Shown: piece by piece, positions 7,994 to 16,573 of the stretch
Layout of the letters: each line of letters begins with the position of its first letter
Numbering within the stretch: position 1 is the stretch's first letter
DNA from: Bacteroidota bacterium
Lineage (GTDB): Bacteria > Bacteroidota > Bacteroidia > Sphingobacteriales > Sphingobacteriaceae
DNA length: 64,000 nucleotides
Assembly (NCBI GenBank): GCA_023427985.1
Contig: JAEYZM010000029.1
Span: 1-64,000, forward strand
Direction: 5' to 3'
Made by a program: the position numbers and the translations under genes
The notes under the pieces: model-generated
Database searches by the model: none
What the model was told of the DNA's origin: nothing
What the model saw: the letters and a program-made list of their open reading frames with translations, nothing else

Positions 7994-9175
7994 ATGAACT
8001 ATAAATCTTTAATAATTGTATTGAGCTTGTTTTTCGGAACTCTAAATGCTAGTGCAGATACCTTGACATACTCACCCGTTCAATTTAATTTCTTAAGTCC
8101 TATTGGTACACATGGAATAAATTCAACAAATTATCTATTTAATTTCTCGATAGGTGCATTAAGTAATCATAGCGGAGGTATAAAAGGTTTCGAAGTTGCT
8201 GGACTATACAATTATACAAAAACCAATATGAATGGATTTCAAACTGCTGGTTTGTTCAATTGGGTGAGAAATGAAAGTAATGGCTTCCAAGTATCCGGAT
8301 TATTAAATTCGACAAAAAAAGCGAAAGGTGTTCAAATTTCTGGATTAATAAATTCAGCATCTGAAGGATTTCGCGGCTTACAAATTTCTGGTCTTATAAG
8401 TAACGCGAATAATACTACTTACCCAACAAATTCCTTGGATTTCAACACACAAATTTCTGGTTTATATTCCAGAGGTAAAGGATTCAACCAATTTGTTCAA
8501 ATTTCTGGTTTAGTATCAATTGGAGAAGAAATAAAATCGACACAAATATCGGGATTAGTAAATACATCGACTGGAAATGAAGGGGTACAAATAGCAGGAC
8601 TTTTTAATCAGTCAAAAAAAGTAAAAGGTGTACAAATTTCAGTCATTAATATAGCCGATTCGGTAGAAGGATATCAAATAGGAGCATTTAACACTTCAAA
8701 AAAGAATGGTAAATATGCTTGGGAATATGGGGTTTCCGATAATTTTAATTTATTCGCATCGTATCGATCTGGAGTAAATGATCTTTATAATTTTCTAAGC
8801 ATCGGCTTAAAATACAATCAAGGAATTTCTTGGGGATATGGTTATGGAATAGGTATTTATCTCGATGAGTATTCAAATTACCGAACTTTTACAGAATTCA
8901 GCGCTTACCATATTACCGAAGATAAAATTTGGGAAAACAGGTATTCGAATTTTTTATTGAATGTAGGTTATGGTGTTGAATTTGGTGGAAGTAAGGACCG
9001 TAAAAATTTTCGAATTATGCCTAATTTAAATGTGTTTCTTGCAAAAACTAAAGACGGCCGACTCAATAAATTCCCTGAAACGATATATCCTTATTACAGT
9101 CTGGTAGCTAAAACTACACAGACCGATGTGCACATTTGGTTAGGTCTCAAAGCATCAATGCGTATACTCAAATAA
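7994..9175 (+). CDS. Secreted repeat-containing surface protein (GxQxSGLxN repeats)
   Basis: A signal peptide (MNYKSLIIVLSLFFGTLNASA) precedes a central region, about residues 50-230, of roughly ten repeats of 18-25 residues with the core G-F/V-Q-I/V-S/A-G-L-x-N (GFQVSGLLN, GVQISGLIN, GLQISGLIS, STQISGLVN, GVQIAGLFN). The C-terminal 160 residues are rich in aromatic, alternating strands and could form an outer-membrane barrel. The repeat resembles the LA_2272-type surface repeat of Leptospira, also seen in Bacteroidota; function unknown. The repeats predict a beta-solenoid. 393 residues, ATG start, 32 nt after the MFS stop, separated from the next gene by the palindrome/repeat zone. Confidence 0.75.
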   Translation: MNYKSLIIVLSLFFGTLNASADTLTYSPVQFNFLSPIGTHGINSTNYLFNFSIGALSNHSGGIKGFEVAGLYNYTKTNMNGFQTAGLFNWVRNESNGFQVSGLLNSTKKAKGVQISGLINSASEGFRGLQISGLISNANNTTYPTNSLDFNTQISGLYSRGKGFNQFVQISGLVSIGEEIKSTQISGLVNTSTGNEGVQIAGLFNQSKKVKGVQISVINIADSVEGYQIGAFNTSKKNGKYAWEYGVSDNFNLFASYRSGVNDLYNFLSIGLKYNQGISWGYGYGIGIYLDEYSNYRTFTEFSAYHITEDKIWENRYSNFLLNVGYGVEFGGSKDRKNFRIMPNLNVFLAKTKDGRLNKFPETIYPYYSLVAKTTQTDVHIWLGLKASMRILK

Positions 9176-9184
9176 CATCGAGCA

Positions 9185-9202
9185 TCCCGATAGCTATCGG
9201 GA
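9185..9202. repeat. Perfect 18-bp palindrome TCCCGATAGCTATCGGGA
   Basis: Bases 9185-9193 are the exact reverse complement of 9194-9202, with no spacer. It lies between the convergent ends of the repeat-protein gene and the thioesterase gene. Palindromes with a CCCGATAGCTATCGGG core are, from memory, frequent intergenic elements in Bacteroidota genomes. It may act as a protein-binding site or bidirectional transcription stop; no T-run follows, so it is not a classic terminator. Confidence 0.85.
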
Positions 9203-9206
9203 GAGC

Positions 9207-9237
9207 ATACGAACATACGAACCCCGAACCTACGAAC
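9207..9237. repeat. Four tandem CGAAC units (TTCG-type repeat)
   Basis: Units ATACGAAC, ATACGAAC, CCCGAAC and CTACGAAC lie head to tail (7-8 nt period). The cluster overlaps the stop codon (plus-strand CTA, 9230-9232) and last codons of the thioesterase gene. The same unit type occurs at 6297-6335. Confidence 0.75.
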
Positions 9238-9742
9238 TAAACAATGCTTTCAATTCCGTAGCCTCATCTGGTTTCATTTTACCTGCTAATACCAAACGCA
9301 ATTGACGTCTTCTTAATGCCGCATCGTACAAATTCTTTTCTTCATCCGTAGAAGGTTTTACTAATGGAACAGGAATAGGTCGGCCCGTTTGATCAACCGC
9401 TACAAAAGTATAATATGCTTCGTTACTTTTTATTTTAGTTCCTGATGGAATATTTTCTGCCCAAACATCCAATCGAATTTCCATCGATGAATTAAATGAT
9501 CTAGTAATCTTTGCTTGTATTGTTACCACATCGCCCAAACGTATACTTTCCTTAAACGATACATTGTCGACCGAAGCAGTTACTACTATTCTATTGCAAT
9601 GTTTCTGTGCCGTAATCGCAGCAGCAATGTCCATCAAGTGCAACAATCGGCCCCCCATTAAATTGTTCAAAGTATTGGTATCATTAGGCAATACCAATTC
9701 GTTCATGATGGTTAGGGATTCGTTTGGACTTTTAGTTTTCAT
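9230..9742 (-). CDS. Acyl-CoA thioesterase, hotdog fold
   Basis: Taken from the ATG at 9740-9742 the protein has 170 residues beginning MKTKSPNESLTIMNELVLPN; the open frame extends upstream to 9865 but the extension overlaps the start of the divergent patatin gene and a -7 element (9759-9766) lies inside it. Hotdog motifs: NTLNNLMGGRLLHLMDIAAA with the catalytic Asp, VVTASVDNVSF, then SNEAYYTFVAVD. This is the YciA/acyl-CoA hydrolase type, which cleaves fatty acyl-CoA to the free acid and CoA in the cytosol. The 3' end overlaps tandem CGAAC repeats. Confidence 0.88.
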   Translation of the reverse strand: MKTKSPNESLTIMNELVLPNDTNTLNNLMGGRLLHLMDIAAAITAQKHCNRIVVTASVDNVSFKESIRLGDVVTIQAKITRSFNSSMEIRLDVWAENIPSGTKIKSNEAYYTFVAVDQTGRPIPVPLVKPSTDEEKNLYDAALRRRQLRLVLAGKMKPDEATELKALFSS

Positions 9743-9758
9743 CGTGAATAATTTGTTG

Positions 9759-9766
9759 CAAATATA
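9759..9766 (-). promoter_or_regulatory. Bacteroidota -7 element (TATATTTG) of the thioesterase gene
   Basis: Minus-strand TATATTTG, 16 nt upstream of the ATG at 9742. It fixes the thioesterase start downstream of the longer open frame. No clear -33 TTG is seen. Confidence 0.55.
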
Positions 9767-9809
9767 AGTGCTTCTATTGATATAGCATTCATATATTTTA
9801 CTTATATTA

Positions 9810-12110
9810 ATGCCATTAATGAAGCTACTGAAAATCATATTCTTTCTAATTCTGATAATGTACATCCGAACTGTTCAGGCTCAAAAAGTGGGTTTGGTTT
9901 TAAGTGGAGGAGGTGCAAAAGGACTCGCACATATTGGGGTACTAATCGCTTTAGAAGAAAATAATGTTCCGATAGATTATATTACGGGGACTTCTATGGG
10001 TGGCGTAATTGGTGGTTTATATTCGGCTGGTTATTCGCCTTCAGAATTAGAATACATTGCCACGAGTAAGAATTTTCAATCCTGGGTAAGTGGTAATTAT
10101 AAAACAGAGTACAGTTATTTTTATCAACGAAAAAATATTAATCCAACGATCGTTTCATTTGGTCTTGGGATAGATTCAGGATTTCAAGCCCGACTAAGAT
10201 CCAATTTAATCAACGATATTCCATTAAACTTCGCATTACTGGAATTAAGTGCACAAGCAACGTATAATTCAGATGGAAACTTTGATAGTTTGATGATTCC
10301 TTTTAGATGCATGATTTCCGATGTGTTTTCTCAAGAACAAATTGCATGCAAACGTGGAAGTTTAAACGATGCATTGCGCGCAACAATGACAGTACCATTT
10401 GTTTATAGACCAATAAAAATAAACGATCGATATGTATTTGATGGTGGAATCTATAATAATTTTTCGGTCGATGTTATGCGAAAAGAGTTTAAGCCCGACA
10501 TTGTGATTGGAGTTAATGTTTCTTCTAAAACTTTTCAGAAATATCCATTCGAATCTGATGAAGATGTATTAGGTAAATTATTCAATTATTTACTCTTATC
10601 TAAAACGGATAGTAATTTGTTGGGTGATAAAGATGTATATATTCAACCCGATGTTGAAAAATACAGTGTCGCCGATTTTAAAGATGTTGTGGCACTCATT
10701 AAACAAGGCTATGATGCGGCAATACTTAAAATGCCAGAGATAAAGGCTAAAATTGAAAGAGAGCAAACTAGGGAAGAAAAAGTAAAAAAAAGAGCTGCAT
10801 TTGTCAATAAAAAATCGGAAATAAGTTTTAACGCATTACGATTAAACGGAGTAAACAACCGACAAAAAGTTTATATCCGAAACGTAATACAACAAGATTA
10901 CAATAAGATTTCTTTAGCAGATGCGAAAGAAGGATATTACAAACTAGTCTCAGATCCGAATTTTAGAACCGTTTATCCCCGTGTTATCAAAGCCTCAAAA
11001 GAAATTTATGATTTCGAATTAGATGTAAAACCAGAAAGAAATTTAAGAGCTGATGTAGGTGGGAATATTAGTTCAAGGCCAATCAATACCGTTTACTTTG
11101 GTTTAGATTATAATTATTTAAATGCCTATTCTTTAAATTTCTCAGCAGATTTATATTTAGGCAGATTTTACGAATCCGCTGCATTAAACATAAGATTCGA
11201 TTATCCAACACATATACCATTTTATATTGGATTAAATTTTATCTACAACCACTGGGATTATTTCAAGGGTTCTGATTTATTTATTCAAGATCCTATTCTA
11301 AATTTTGTCGATCAAAGCGATCGAATATTACAAACAGTAATTGGAATTCCAGCACGTAAAAATGGTAAGTTTATGTTAAAAGTTGGTGGCTTTAATTCAA
11401 GAGATTTCTTTAGTCAAACCAATTTTTACAAAGATGGCGACACTTTAGATAATAGTATTTTTAATGCCTATAAATATTCAGTAGAATATGAAAATAATTC
11501 ATTAGATCAAAAGCAATTTTCAATGGAAGGAAGGAGAACTCGAATTGCTGTGCAATATATTGATGGTATAGAGAAATACATTCCAGGTACTGAGTCAATT
11601 CTTGCACCAAATAGAGTAAGTCATCAATGGTATCGATTCTCCTTGGAATATTTAAAATATATAAAATCAAAAAAACGGTATCGTTTTGGTTATACTGTAG
11701 ACGTATGTTTATCTAACCAGCCTTTTTTTCAATCCTATCGCTCCAGCATAATCAATGCATCTGCATTTAATTCATTGATTGATTCTAGAGCATTATTGTT
11801 AGACAATTATAGAGCATTTTCCTTTGCAAGTGTGGGTATACGAAACATCTATATCATTAATAAAAATTTTCATGCTAGAGCAGAGCTTTATTTATTTCAA
11901 CCGTATCAAAAGATCCAAGAGCAAAATCAGAAAGCAGTCTTAGCAAAGGAATTTCAACACAGATATCTTGCCGGGATAGCATCAATTGTTTATCGCAGTC
12001 CAGTTGGCCCAATTAGTTTTAATACGAGTTATTATGATTTTGAAAAAAATAATTGGTATTTTTTGTTTAACATGGGTTATTTATTATTCCAAAGAAAAGC
12101 GATGGAGTAA
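9810..12110 (+). CDS. Patatin-like phospholipase with C-terminal outer-membrane barrel
   Basis: A signal peptide (ending QAQ near residue 25) precedes a patatin domain with glycine-rich LSGGGAKGLAHIGV, nucleophile motif GTSMG (Ser62) and catalytic Asp in FDGGIYNN (about Asp211). Residues 340-410 look like one POTRA-like module (FNALRLNGVNNRQKVYIRNV), and the last 350 residues have the alternating-strand, aromatic pattern of a BamA/ShlB-type barrel. The design is that of type Vd (PlpD-like) proteins: a lipase carried by its own barrel. Length 766. ATGs at 9810 and 9819 both fit. The 5' end lies back to back with the thioesterase gene. Confidence 0.92.
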   Translation: MPLMKLLKIIFFLILIMYIRTVQAQKVGLVLSGGGAKGLAHIGVLIALEENNVPIDYITGTSMGGVIGGLYSAGYSPSELEYIATSKNFQSWVSGNYKTEYSYFYQRKNINPTIVSFGLGIDSGFQARLRSNLINDIPLNFALLELSAQATYNSDGNFDSLMIPFRCMISDVFSQEQIACKRGSLNDALRATMTVPFVYRPIKINDRYVFDGGIYNNFSVDVMRKEFKPDIVIGVNVSSKTFQKYPFESDEDVLGKLFNYLLLSKTDSNLLGDKDVYIQPDVEKYSVADFKDVVALIKQGYDAAILKMPEIKAKIEREQTREEKVKKRAAFVNKKSEISFNALRLNGVNNRQKVYIRNVIQQDYNKISLADAKEGYYKLVSDPNFRTVYPRVIKASKEIYDFELDVKPERNLRADVGGNISSRPINTVYFGLDYNYLNAYSLNFSADLYLGRFYESAALNIRFDYPTHIPFYIGLNFIYNHWDYFKGSDLFIQDPILNFVDQSDRILQTVIGIPARKNGKFMLKVGGFNSRDFFSQTNFYKDGDTLDNSIFNAYKYSVEYENNSLDQKQFSMEGRRTRIAVQYIDGIEKYIPGTESILAPNRVSHQWYRFSLEYLKYIKSKKRYRFGYTVDVCLSNQPFFQSYRSSIINASAFNSLIDSRALLLDNYRAFSFASVGIRNIYIINKNFHARAELYLFQPYQKIQEQNQKAVLAKEFQHRYLAGIASIVYRSPVGPISFNTSYYDFEKNNWYFLFNMGYLLFQRKAME

Positions 12111-12117
12111 TGGAATA

Positions 12118-12405
12118 TTAGTCAATTAACTCGATACTATTAGCTTCCGCTTTCTTAGAAAAATTCACTTTTGTTTTAGTCCAAATCTCTCTAAATATCG
12201 TGCTGTTTCTATATTTATTCAAATGTTCTTCCGACTCCCATATGCTAAGTGTAAAATATACATTTGGCTCGCGTACATCTTTATATAAATGCATATCGAT
12301 GCAGCCTTCAAATCCTCTAATTAAATGTGATGACTCATGGAATACATCTAAAAAATTTTGAATTTTATCAGGATAGAAGGTCATCTTAACTATTCGATGT
12401 GTCAT
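12118..12405 (-). CDS. Antibiotic biosynthesis monooxygenase (ABM) domain protein
   Basis: This single-domain 95-residue protein (HRIVKMTFYPDKIQNFLDVF, GFEGCIDMHLYKDV, YFTLSIWESEEHLNKYRNS) has the dimeric alpha/beta-barrel pattern of ABM/YgiN-like proteins, cofactor-free oxygenases or quinone- or heme-handling enzymes. Catalytic residues vary in the family and the substrate cannot be told. It lies 25 nt downstream of the SAM hydrolase gene on the same strand, probably as the second gene of that operon, and converges on the patatin gene 7 nt away. Confidence 0.85.
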   Translation of the reverse strand: MTHRIVKMTFYPDKIQNFLDVFHESSHLIRGFEGCIDMHLYKDVREPNVYFTLSIWESEEHLNKYRNSTIFREIWTKTKVNFSKKAEANSIELID

Positions 12406-12430
12406 TTATATTGGCTTTAAATTATTAGAG

Positions 12431-13213
12431 TCATTTATTGAATTGAACGATGATGGCTTCGCCGGTATGTAGTCCCAGTAATGAGCTTGCCTCACCTTTG
12501 TTGATGGCAATTTCCAAATATCCAGTGATTCCAAATAAACACAATTTCTCACCCTCAAGTACATCACTATATTGCAAACTTATTTTATCAACTGTCTCAC
12601 TACGTTTAAATAATATTGTAAATTTTCTTCCTTTCGAAACACTTTCAAATAAATCACGTGTAATATTTGTGATTGCATTCTTAAAGGAATCAACATAAAT
12701 AATACTACCTCGAATCTGATCCGGATCTACAACAGGTTGTATAATCGTTTTAACATTTAAATGATTTATTTTACGACCTAAAAATTCCATATTACCACCC
12801 TTAGCAAGATGTACAGCTGATTTGACTAAGATATCTTTAATGGGGAAGTGTATATAATCATCTAAAATTCTTAAATTAATTTTTACTATTTTTTCAATTT
12901 CTTCGGCTTTTAGGAATAATGAAAACAATCCATTATCTGGCCCAATAAAATAATGTCCATTAGCTTTTACGGCTACGAATTTGGGCGATGGTTCGTATGA
13001 ATTATCGACACTTACCAAATGCACAGTACCTTCTGGGAAATAATGATAAGCATTGCCCAATATAAATGCTGCTTGAGTAATATGATACGAGGGGATATGG
13101 TGTGTTACATCTACTATTCTAGCATCAGGTAAACTACTTAAAATGAAACCCTTGACAGCTGCAAGATAAAAATCTTTAAGTCCAAGGTCAGTAGTTAATG
13201 TGATTATTGGCAT
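12431..13213 (-). CDS. SAM hydrolase (adenosine-forming), DUF62 family
   Basis: The 260-residue protein opens ITLTTDLGLKDFYLAAVKG and contains DVTHHIPSY, the GPDNGLFS motif near residue 92, and the C-terminal domain region SFKNAITNI. This is the fluorinase-related S-adenosyl-L-methionine hydroxide adenosyltransferase family, which converts SAM and water into adenosine and methionine. The halide-binding features of true fluorinases cannot be judged from the primary sequence. ATG at 13211-13213; a TATTTTTG -7 element lies at 13243-13250. Confidence 0.92.
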   Translation of the reverse strand: MPIITLTTDLGLKDFYLAAVKGFILSSLPDARIVDVTHHIPSYHITQAAFILGNAYHYFPEGTVHLVSVDNSYEPSPKFVAVKANGHYFIGPDNGLFSLFLKAEEIEKIVKINLRILDDYIHFPIKDILVKSAVHLAKGGNMEFLGRKINHLNVKTIIQPVVDPDQIRGSIIYVDSFKNAITNITRDLFESVSKGRKFTILFKRSETVDKISLQYSDVLEGEKLCLFGITGYLEIAINKGEASSLLGLHTGEAIIVQFNK

Positions 13214-13242
13214 ATGTTAGTAAATGCTTAATAGTATTTCTC

Positions 13243-13250
13243 CAAAAATA
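13243..13250 (-). promoter_or_regulatory. Bacteroidota -7 element (TATTTTTG) of the SAM hydrolase operon
   Basis: Minus-strand TATTTTTG, 29 nt before the ATG at 13213, in the short divergent gap with phoH. No TTG at the expected -33 distance. Confidence 0.45.
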
Positions 13251-13297
13251 ATTATTTTAGCAAGAAAGCATTAGTTTTTAATTAAACATTTATAGAA

Positions 13298-14260
13298 TTG
13301 AACGAAATTGTATTTTCACTCGAACACATCAACCCCGCAGAATTCTGGGGGCTCGATAACGAACAACTCAATATTTTCAAGAAAGCGTTTCCTAAATTAA
13401 AACTTGTAGCAAGGGGGAATGAATTGAAAGCGATTGGCGACGATGAGATGTTGGATTTGTTAAAGAAAAAAATGTCAACAGCAATTGCACATTTTGAAAA
13501 ATATCAACGCATAAATGAAGATGAATTAAAAAGTATTTTAGGAAGCGCAAGTACCGATGATGAACCTAAGCATGTTCATGTTTCATCGAGCGGAAATGAC
13601 TCAGAACCATTGGTATTTGGACCGAATGGCATTGTTGTAAAAGCTAGAACCCAAAATCAAAAACGCATGGTAAACTCATGCGCGAAGAACGATATTTTAT
13701 TTGCAATTGGACCTGCTGGAACTGGGAAAACCTACACGGCCGTAGCACTTGCCGTTAAAGCACTAAAAAATAAAGAAGTAAAACGAATAATTTTAACTCG
13801 TCCGGCGGTAGAAGCCGGTGAAAATTTAGGTTTCCTTCCAGGCGACTTAAAAGAAAAAATTGATCCCTATTTAAGACCATTATACGATGCTTTGGACGAT
13901 ATGATTCCTCCAGATAAATTAAAAGTTTATCTAGAAAATAGAACCATAGAAATAGCCCCTTTGGCATTTATGAGAGGCAGAACATTAGATAATGCATTTG
14001 TAATTCTTGACGAAGCCCAAAATGCAACAGATATGCAATTAAAGATGTTCTTAACTCGTATGGGGCCCACTGCTAAGTTTATTCTAACGGGAGATGTAAC
14101 CCAAATTGACTTACCTAAAAAACAAATGTCGGGATTGTATACCGCTTTAAATATATTAAAAGACATACAAGGTATCGATATCATTTATTTGACTGGTGAG
14201 GATGTTGTGAGACATAAATTAGTTAAGAAAATATTGGAAGCATACGGCGACATTCAATAA
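13298..14260 (+). CDS. phoH: PhoH-like ATPase, TTG start
   Basis: The 320-residue protein has a central P-loop AIGPAGTGKTYTA near residue 138, TRPAVEAGENLGFLPGDL near residue 168, Walker B FVILDEAQNA near residue 236, and ILTGDVTQIDLP near residue 265. PhoH proteins are cytosolic ATPases of the phosphate-starvation group, linked with RNA metabolism (often beside ybeY). The start must be TTG at 13298: an in-frame TAA lies at 13283-13285, no ATG occurs before the conserved N-terminus (NEIVFSLEHINPAEFWGLD), and the next ATG would remove about 50 residues. Confidence 0.94.
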   Translation: MNEIVFSLEHINPAEFWGLDNEQLNIFKKAFPKLKLVARGNELKAIGDDEMLDLLKKKMSTAIAHFEKYQRINEDELKSILGSASTDDEPKHVHVSSSGNDSEPLVFGPNGIVVKARTQNQKRMVNSCAKNDILFAIGPAGTGKTYTAVALAVKALKNKEVKRIILTRPAVEAGENLGFLPGDLKEKIDPYLRPLYDALDDMIPPDKLKVYLENRTIEIAPLAFMRGRTLDNAFVILDEAQNATDMQLKMFLTRMGPTAKFILTGDVTQIDLPKKQMSGLYTALNILKDIQGIDIIYLTGEDVVRHKLVKKILEAYGDIQ

Positions 14261-14266
14261 GCTTAG

Positions 14267-14274
14267 TATATTTG
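14267..14274 (+). promoter_or_regulatory. Bacteroidota -7 element (TATATTTG) of purC, leaderless arrangement
   Basis: TATATTTG is followed by only TGC and then the purC ATG at 14278. If transcription starts about 4 nt after the element, as usual, the mRNA would begin at or very near the A of the start codon. Confidence 0.6.
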
Positions 14275-14277
14275 TGC

Positions 14278-15216
14278 ATGTCAAATCCATTATTTCATTT
14301 CCCTAATCAAGTTAGTTTTTATAAAGGTAAAGTACGTGATGTCTACAACATTGCCAATAAATATTTGGTAATGCATGCTAGTGATCGAATTTCGGCATTT
14401 GATGTAGTTTTACCACGACCTATACCATATAAAGGGCAAGTATTGAATCAGATTGCTGCACATTTTTTAGACGCAACTAAAGACATCGTTCCAAATTGGG
14501 TGATCAGTATACCAGATCCTTGTGTAACTATTGGTAAAAAATGCGAAACTTTTCCAGTAGAAATGGTCGTTAGAGGATATTTAGCCGGACATGCTTGGCG
14601 AGAGTATAAATCTGGAAAACGAAGTGTATGTGGTGTTTCATTACCCGATGGATTGAACGAAAATGATCCTCTACCTCATCCAATAATTACTCCAACTACG
14701 AAGGCCCACGAAGGTCATGATGAAGACATTAGTAGAGAAGAAATTATTTCAAAAAAAATAGTTAGTGAATCGGATTATATTCAATTGGAAAAATATACAC
14801 TTGCTTTGTATCAAAGAGGAGTGGAGATGGCCAATGATAAAGGTTTAATTCTGGTTGATACTAAATATGAATTTGGGAAAATTAACGATGATATTTATTT
14901 AATTGATGAAATTCATACACCTGATTCATCGAGGTATTTTATAAAAGACGGATACGAAGAGCGACAAAAAAACAAGGAAGCACAAAAACAGTTGTCAAAA
15001 GAATTTGTAAGACAATGGTTAATAGAAAATGGCTTTCAGGGTAAAGAAGGTCAAAGTGTACCAGAAATGAATGATGATAAACTCCAGGAAATTTCTGAAC
15101 GATATATTGAATTGTACGAACATATTACAGGTAAAACATTTGAAAGAATTCCGCTTACAGATACTCTCAAAAGAATAGAAAATAATGTTCTAAATGCCTT
15201 AAAAGAATTAAATTAA
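14278..15216 (+). CDS. purC: Phosphoribosylaminoimidazole-succinocarboxamide synthase
   Basis: SAICAR synthase joins CAIR and aspartate with ATP in purine synthesis. The 312-residue product has YKGKVRDVYNI near the N-terminus, HASDRISAFDVVLPRPIPYKG, EMVVRGYLAGHAWREYK and LVDTKYEFG. The longer 290-320 residue form, related to the yeast enzyme rather than short E. coli PurC, is usual in Bacteroidota. The ATG at 14278 is chosen over the in-frame TTG at 14272 because that TTG is part of the -7 element. It is monocistronic with respect to phoH, 17 nt upstream. Confidence 0.96.
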   Translation: MSNPLFHFPNQVSFYKGKVRDVYNIANKYLVMHASDRISAFDVVLPRPIPYKGQVLNQIAAHFLDATKDIVPNWVISIPDPCVTIGKKCETFPVEMVVRGYLAGHAWREYKSGKRSVCGVSLPDGLNENDPLPHPIITPTTKAHEGHDEDISREEIISKKIVSESDYIQLEKYTLALYQRGVEMANDKGLILVDTKYEFGKINDDIYLIDEIHTPDSSRYFIKDGYEERQKNKEAQKQLSKEFVRQWLIENGFQGKEGQSVPEMNDDKLQEISERYIELYEHITGKTFERIPLTDTLKRIENNVLNALKELN

Positions 15217-15246
15217 TAGTATTTTTAACAATCTAAAACTGAAGCT

Positions 15247-15642
15247 ATGAGATTCGAACTAGACAAACACGATAAATACGTATTAATTAAACCTTTGGAT
15301 ATCGATGAATTAAATTCAGAAACTTCACCAAAGATAAAATCAGAGATTCTTCTTATTCATACTGAAGGAATTTACAATATCATACTTGACTTAAGCAATA
15401 TTCGATCTTCTGATGAATCAGGAGCAAGTGCATTGCTTTCAGCTAATAGACTTTGTAGAAATTACGAAGGTACTTTTGTTCTAGTTTCTGTTCATTCAGA
15501 TATACAACAATTACTTACACTATCAACTACTGAAAATTATATCAACATAGTGCCCACAGTTACAGAAGCAGTAGATTTAATTTTCATGGAAGAAATTGAA
15601 AGAGATTTAAGAAGAGAATTAAACGAAGGCGAAGACCAATAA
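15247..15642 (+). CDS. STAS domain protein (anti-sigma factor antagonist-like)
   Basis: The 131-residue protein is a single STAS domain: beta strand YVLIKPLDIDELN, the conserved ILDLSNIRSSDESGASALL with Ser58 at the position phosphorylated in SpoIIAA-type antagonists, then FVLVSVHSDIQQLL. An acidic C-terminal helix of about 20 residues follows. No anti-sigma kinase or PP2C gene is near. The stop lies 3 nt before the rnz ATG, so the two form an operon. Role beyond a phosphoswitch or scaffold is unknown. Confidence 0.85.
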   Translation: MRFELDKHDKYVLIKPLDIDELNSETSPKIKSEILLIHTEGIYNIILDLSNIRSSDESGASALLSANRLCRNYEGTFVLVSVHSDIQQLLTLSTTENYINIVPTVTEAVDLIFMEEIERDLRRELNEGEDQ

Positions 15643-15645
15643 TAT

Positions 15646-16560
15646 ATGAGTAATTTCGATGTCACTGTTTTAGGCAGTAGCTCTGCTACACCCGCTTATA
15701 ATAGGAATCCGAGTGCTCAGCTACTTATTCATAATGATAAATATTATTTAATTGATTGTGGAGAAGCTACTCAAAATCAACTGAATCGATTTAAATTAAA
15801 AGCATCGCGAATCGATTATATTTTTATTTCTCACCTGCACGGTGATCATTATCTAGGTTTGGTAGGTTTACTTTCTACTATGCATTTGAATGGTAGATCA
15901 AAAGAAATTAAACTATTTGGACCTCCTGAGCTAAAAGAAATTATCGATCTACAATTAAAAGTCTCAGAAACTCAACTTAGATATCCCATTGAATTTTATC
16001 CTACACATACTGAATATCGAGAAAAAATATTTGAAAGTCACGATATAGAAGTTGAGACCATCGTATTAAATCATCGTATACCTACTACTGGATTTTTATT
16101 TAAAGAGAAACCTCGTAAACGGAAAATTAACAACGATAAAATGCAAGAATACGATGTTCCACTAGAATACATCCCGCTCCTAAAAAACGGAATTGACTAT
16201 ACCGATAAATTTGGTAACATCATTACTAATGCAGAATTAACCTTTGATCCTCCTTTACCTAGATCATTTGCATACTGCTCTGATACGATTTATACAGAAA
16301 ATTTTTTAGAACAAATTGATGGTGTAAATCTTCTGTACCACGAAGCTACTTTTATGCATGATTTGTTGGATAGGGCAGAAGAAACATTTCATACCACAGC
16401 ATTACAAGCTGCATCACTTGCATTGAAAGCTAAGGTTAAGAAATTAATGATTGGCCACTTTTCAGCTCGATATAAAGAACTAGACCCCTTATTGTTAGAA
16501 GCAAAATCGGTATTCGAGAACACTGTACTAGCAATCGAAGGGGAAAAACAAAATATCTAA
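15646..16560 (+). CDS. rnz: Ribonuclease Z
   Basis: This 304-residue metallo-beta-lactamase-fold nuclease matures tRNA 3' ends. It has the metal-binding HLHGDH (residues 63-68), the opening VLGSSSATPAYNRNPSAQLL, DCGEATQNQL, AYCSDT and the C-terminal AEETFHTTALQAA and MIGHFSARY motifs. Length fits the short RNase Z form. It follows the STAS gene by 3 nt and converges on the MCE gene 13 nt away. In this genome at least one tRNA encodes CCA, as is compatible with RNase Z not being the sole 3' processing route. Confidence 0.95.
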   Translation: MSNFDVTVLGSSSATPAYNRNPSAQLLIHNDKYYLIDCGEATQNQLNRFKLKASRIDYIFISHLHGDHYLGLVGLLSTMHLNGRSKEIKLFGPPELKEIIDLQLKVSETQLRYPIEFYPTHTEYREKIFESHDIEVETIVLNHRIPTTGFLFKEKPRKRKINNDKMQEYDVPLEYIPLLKNGIDYTDKFGNIITNAELTFDPPLPRSFAYCSDTIYTENFLEQIDGVNLLYHEATFMHDLLDRAEETFHTTALQAASLALKAKVKKLMIGHFSARYKELDPLLLEAKSVFENTVLAIEGEKQNI

Positions 16561-16573
16561 TATTTTGCTAAGA

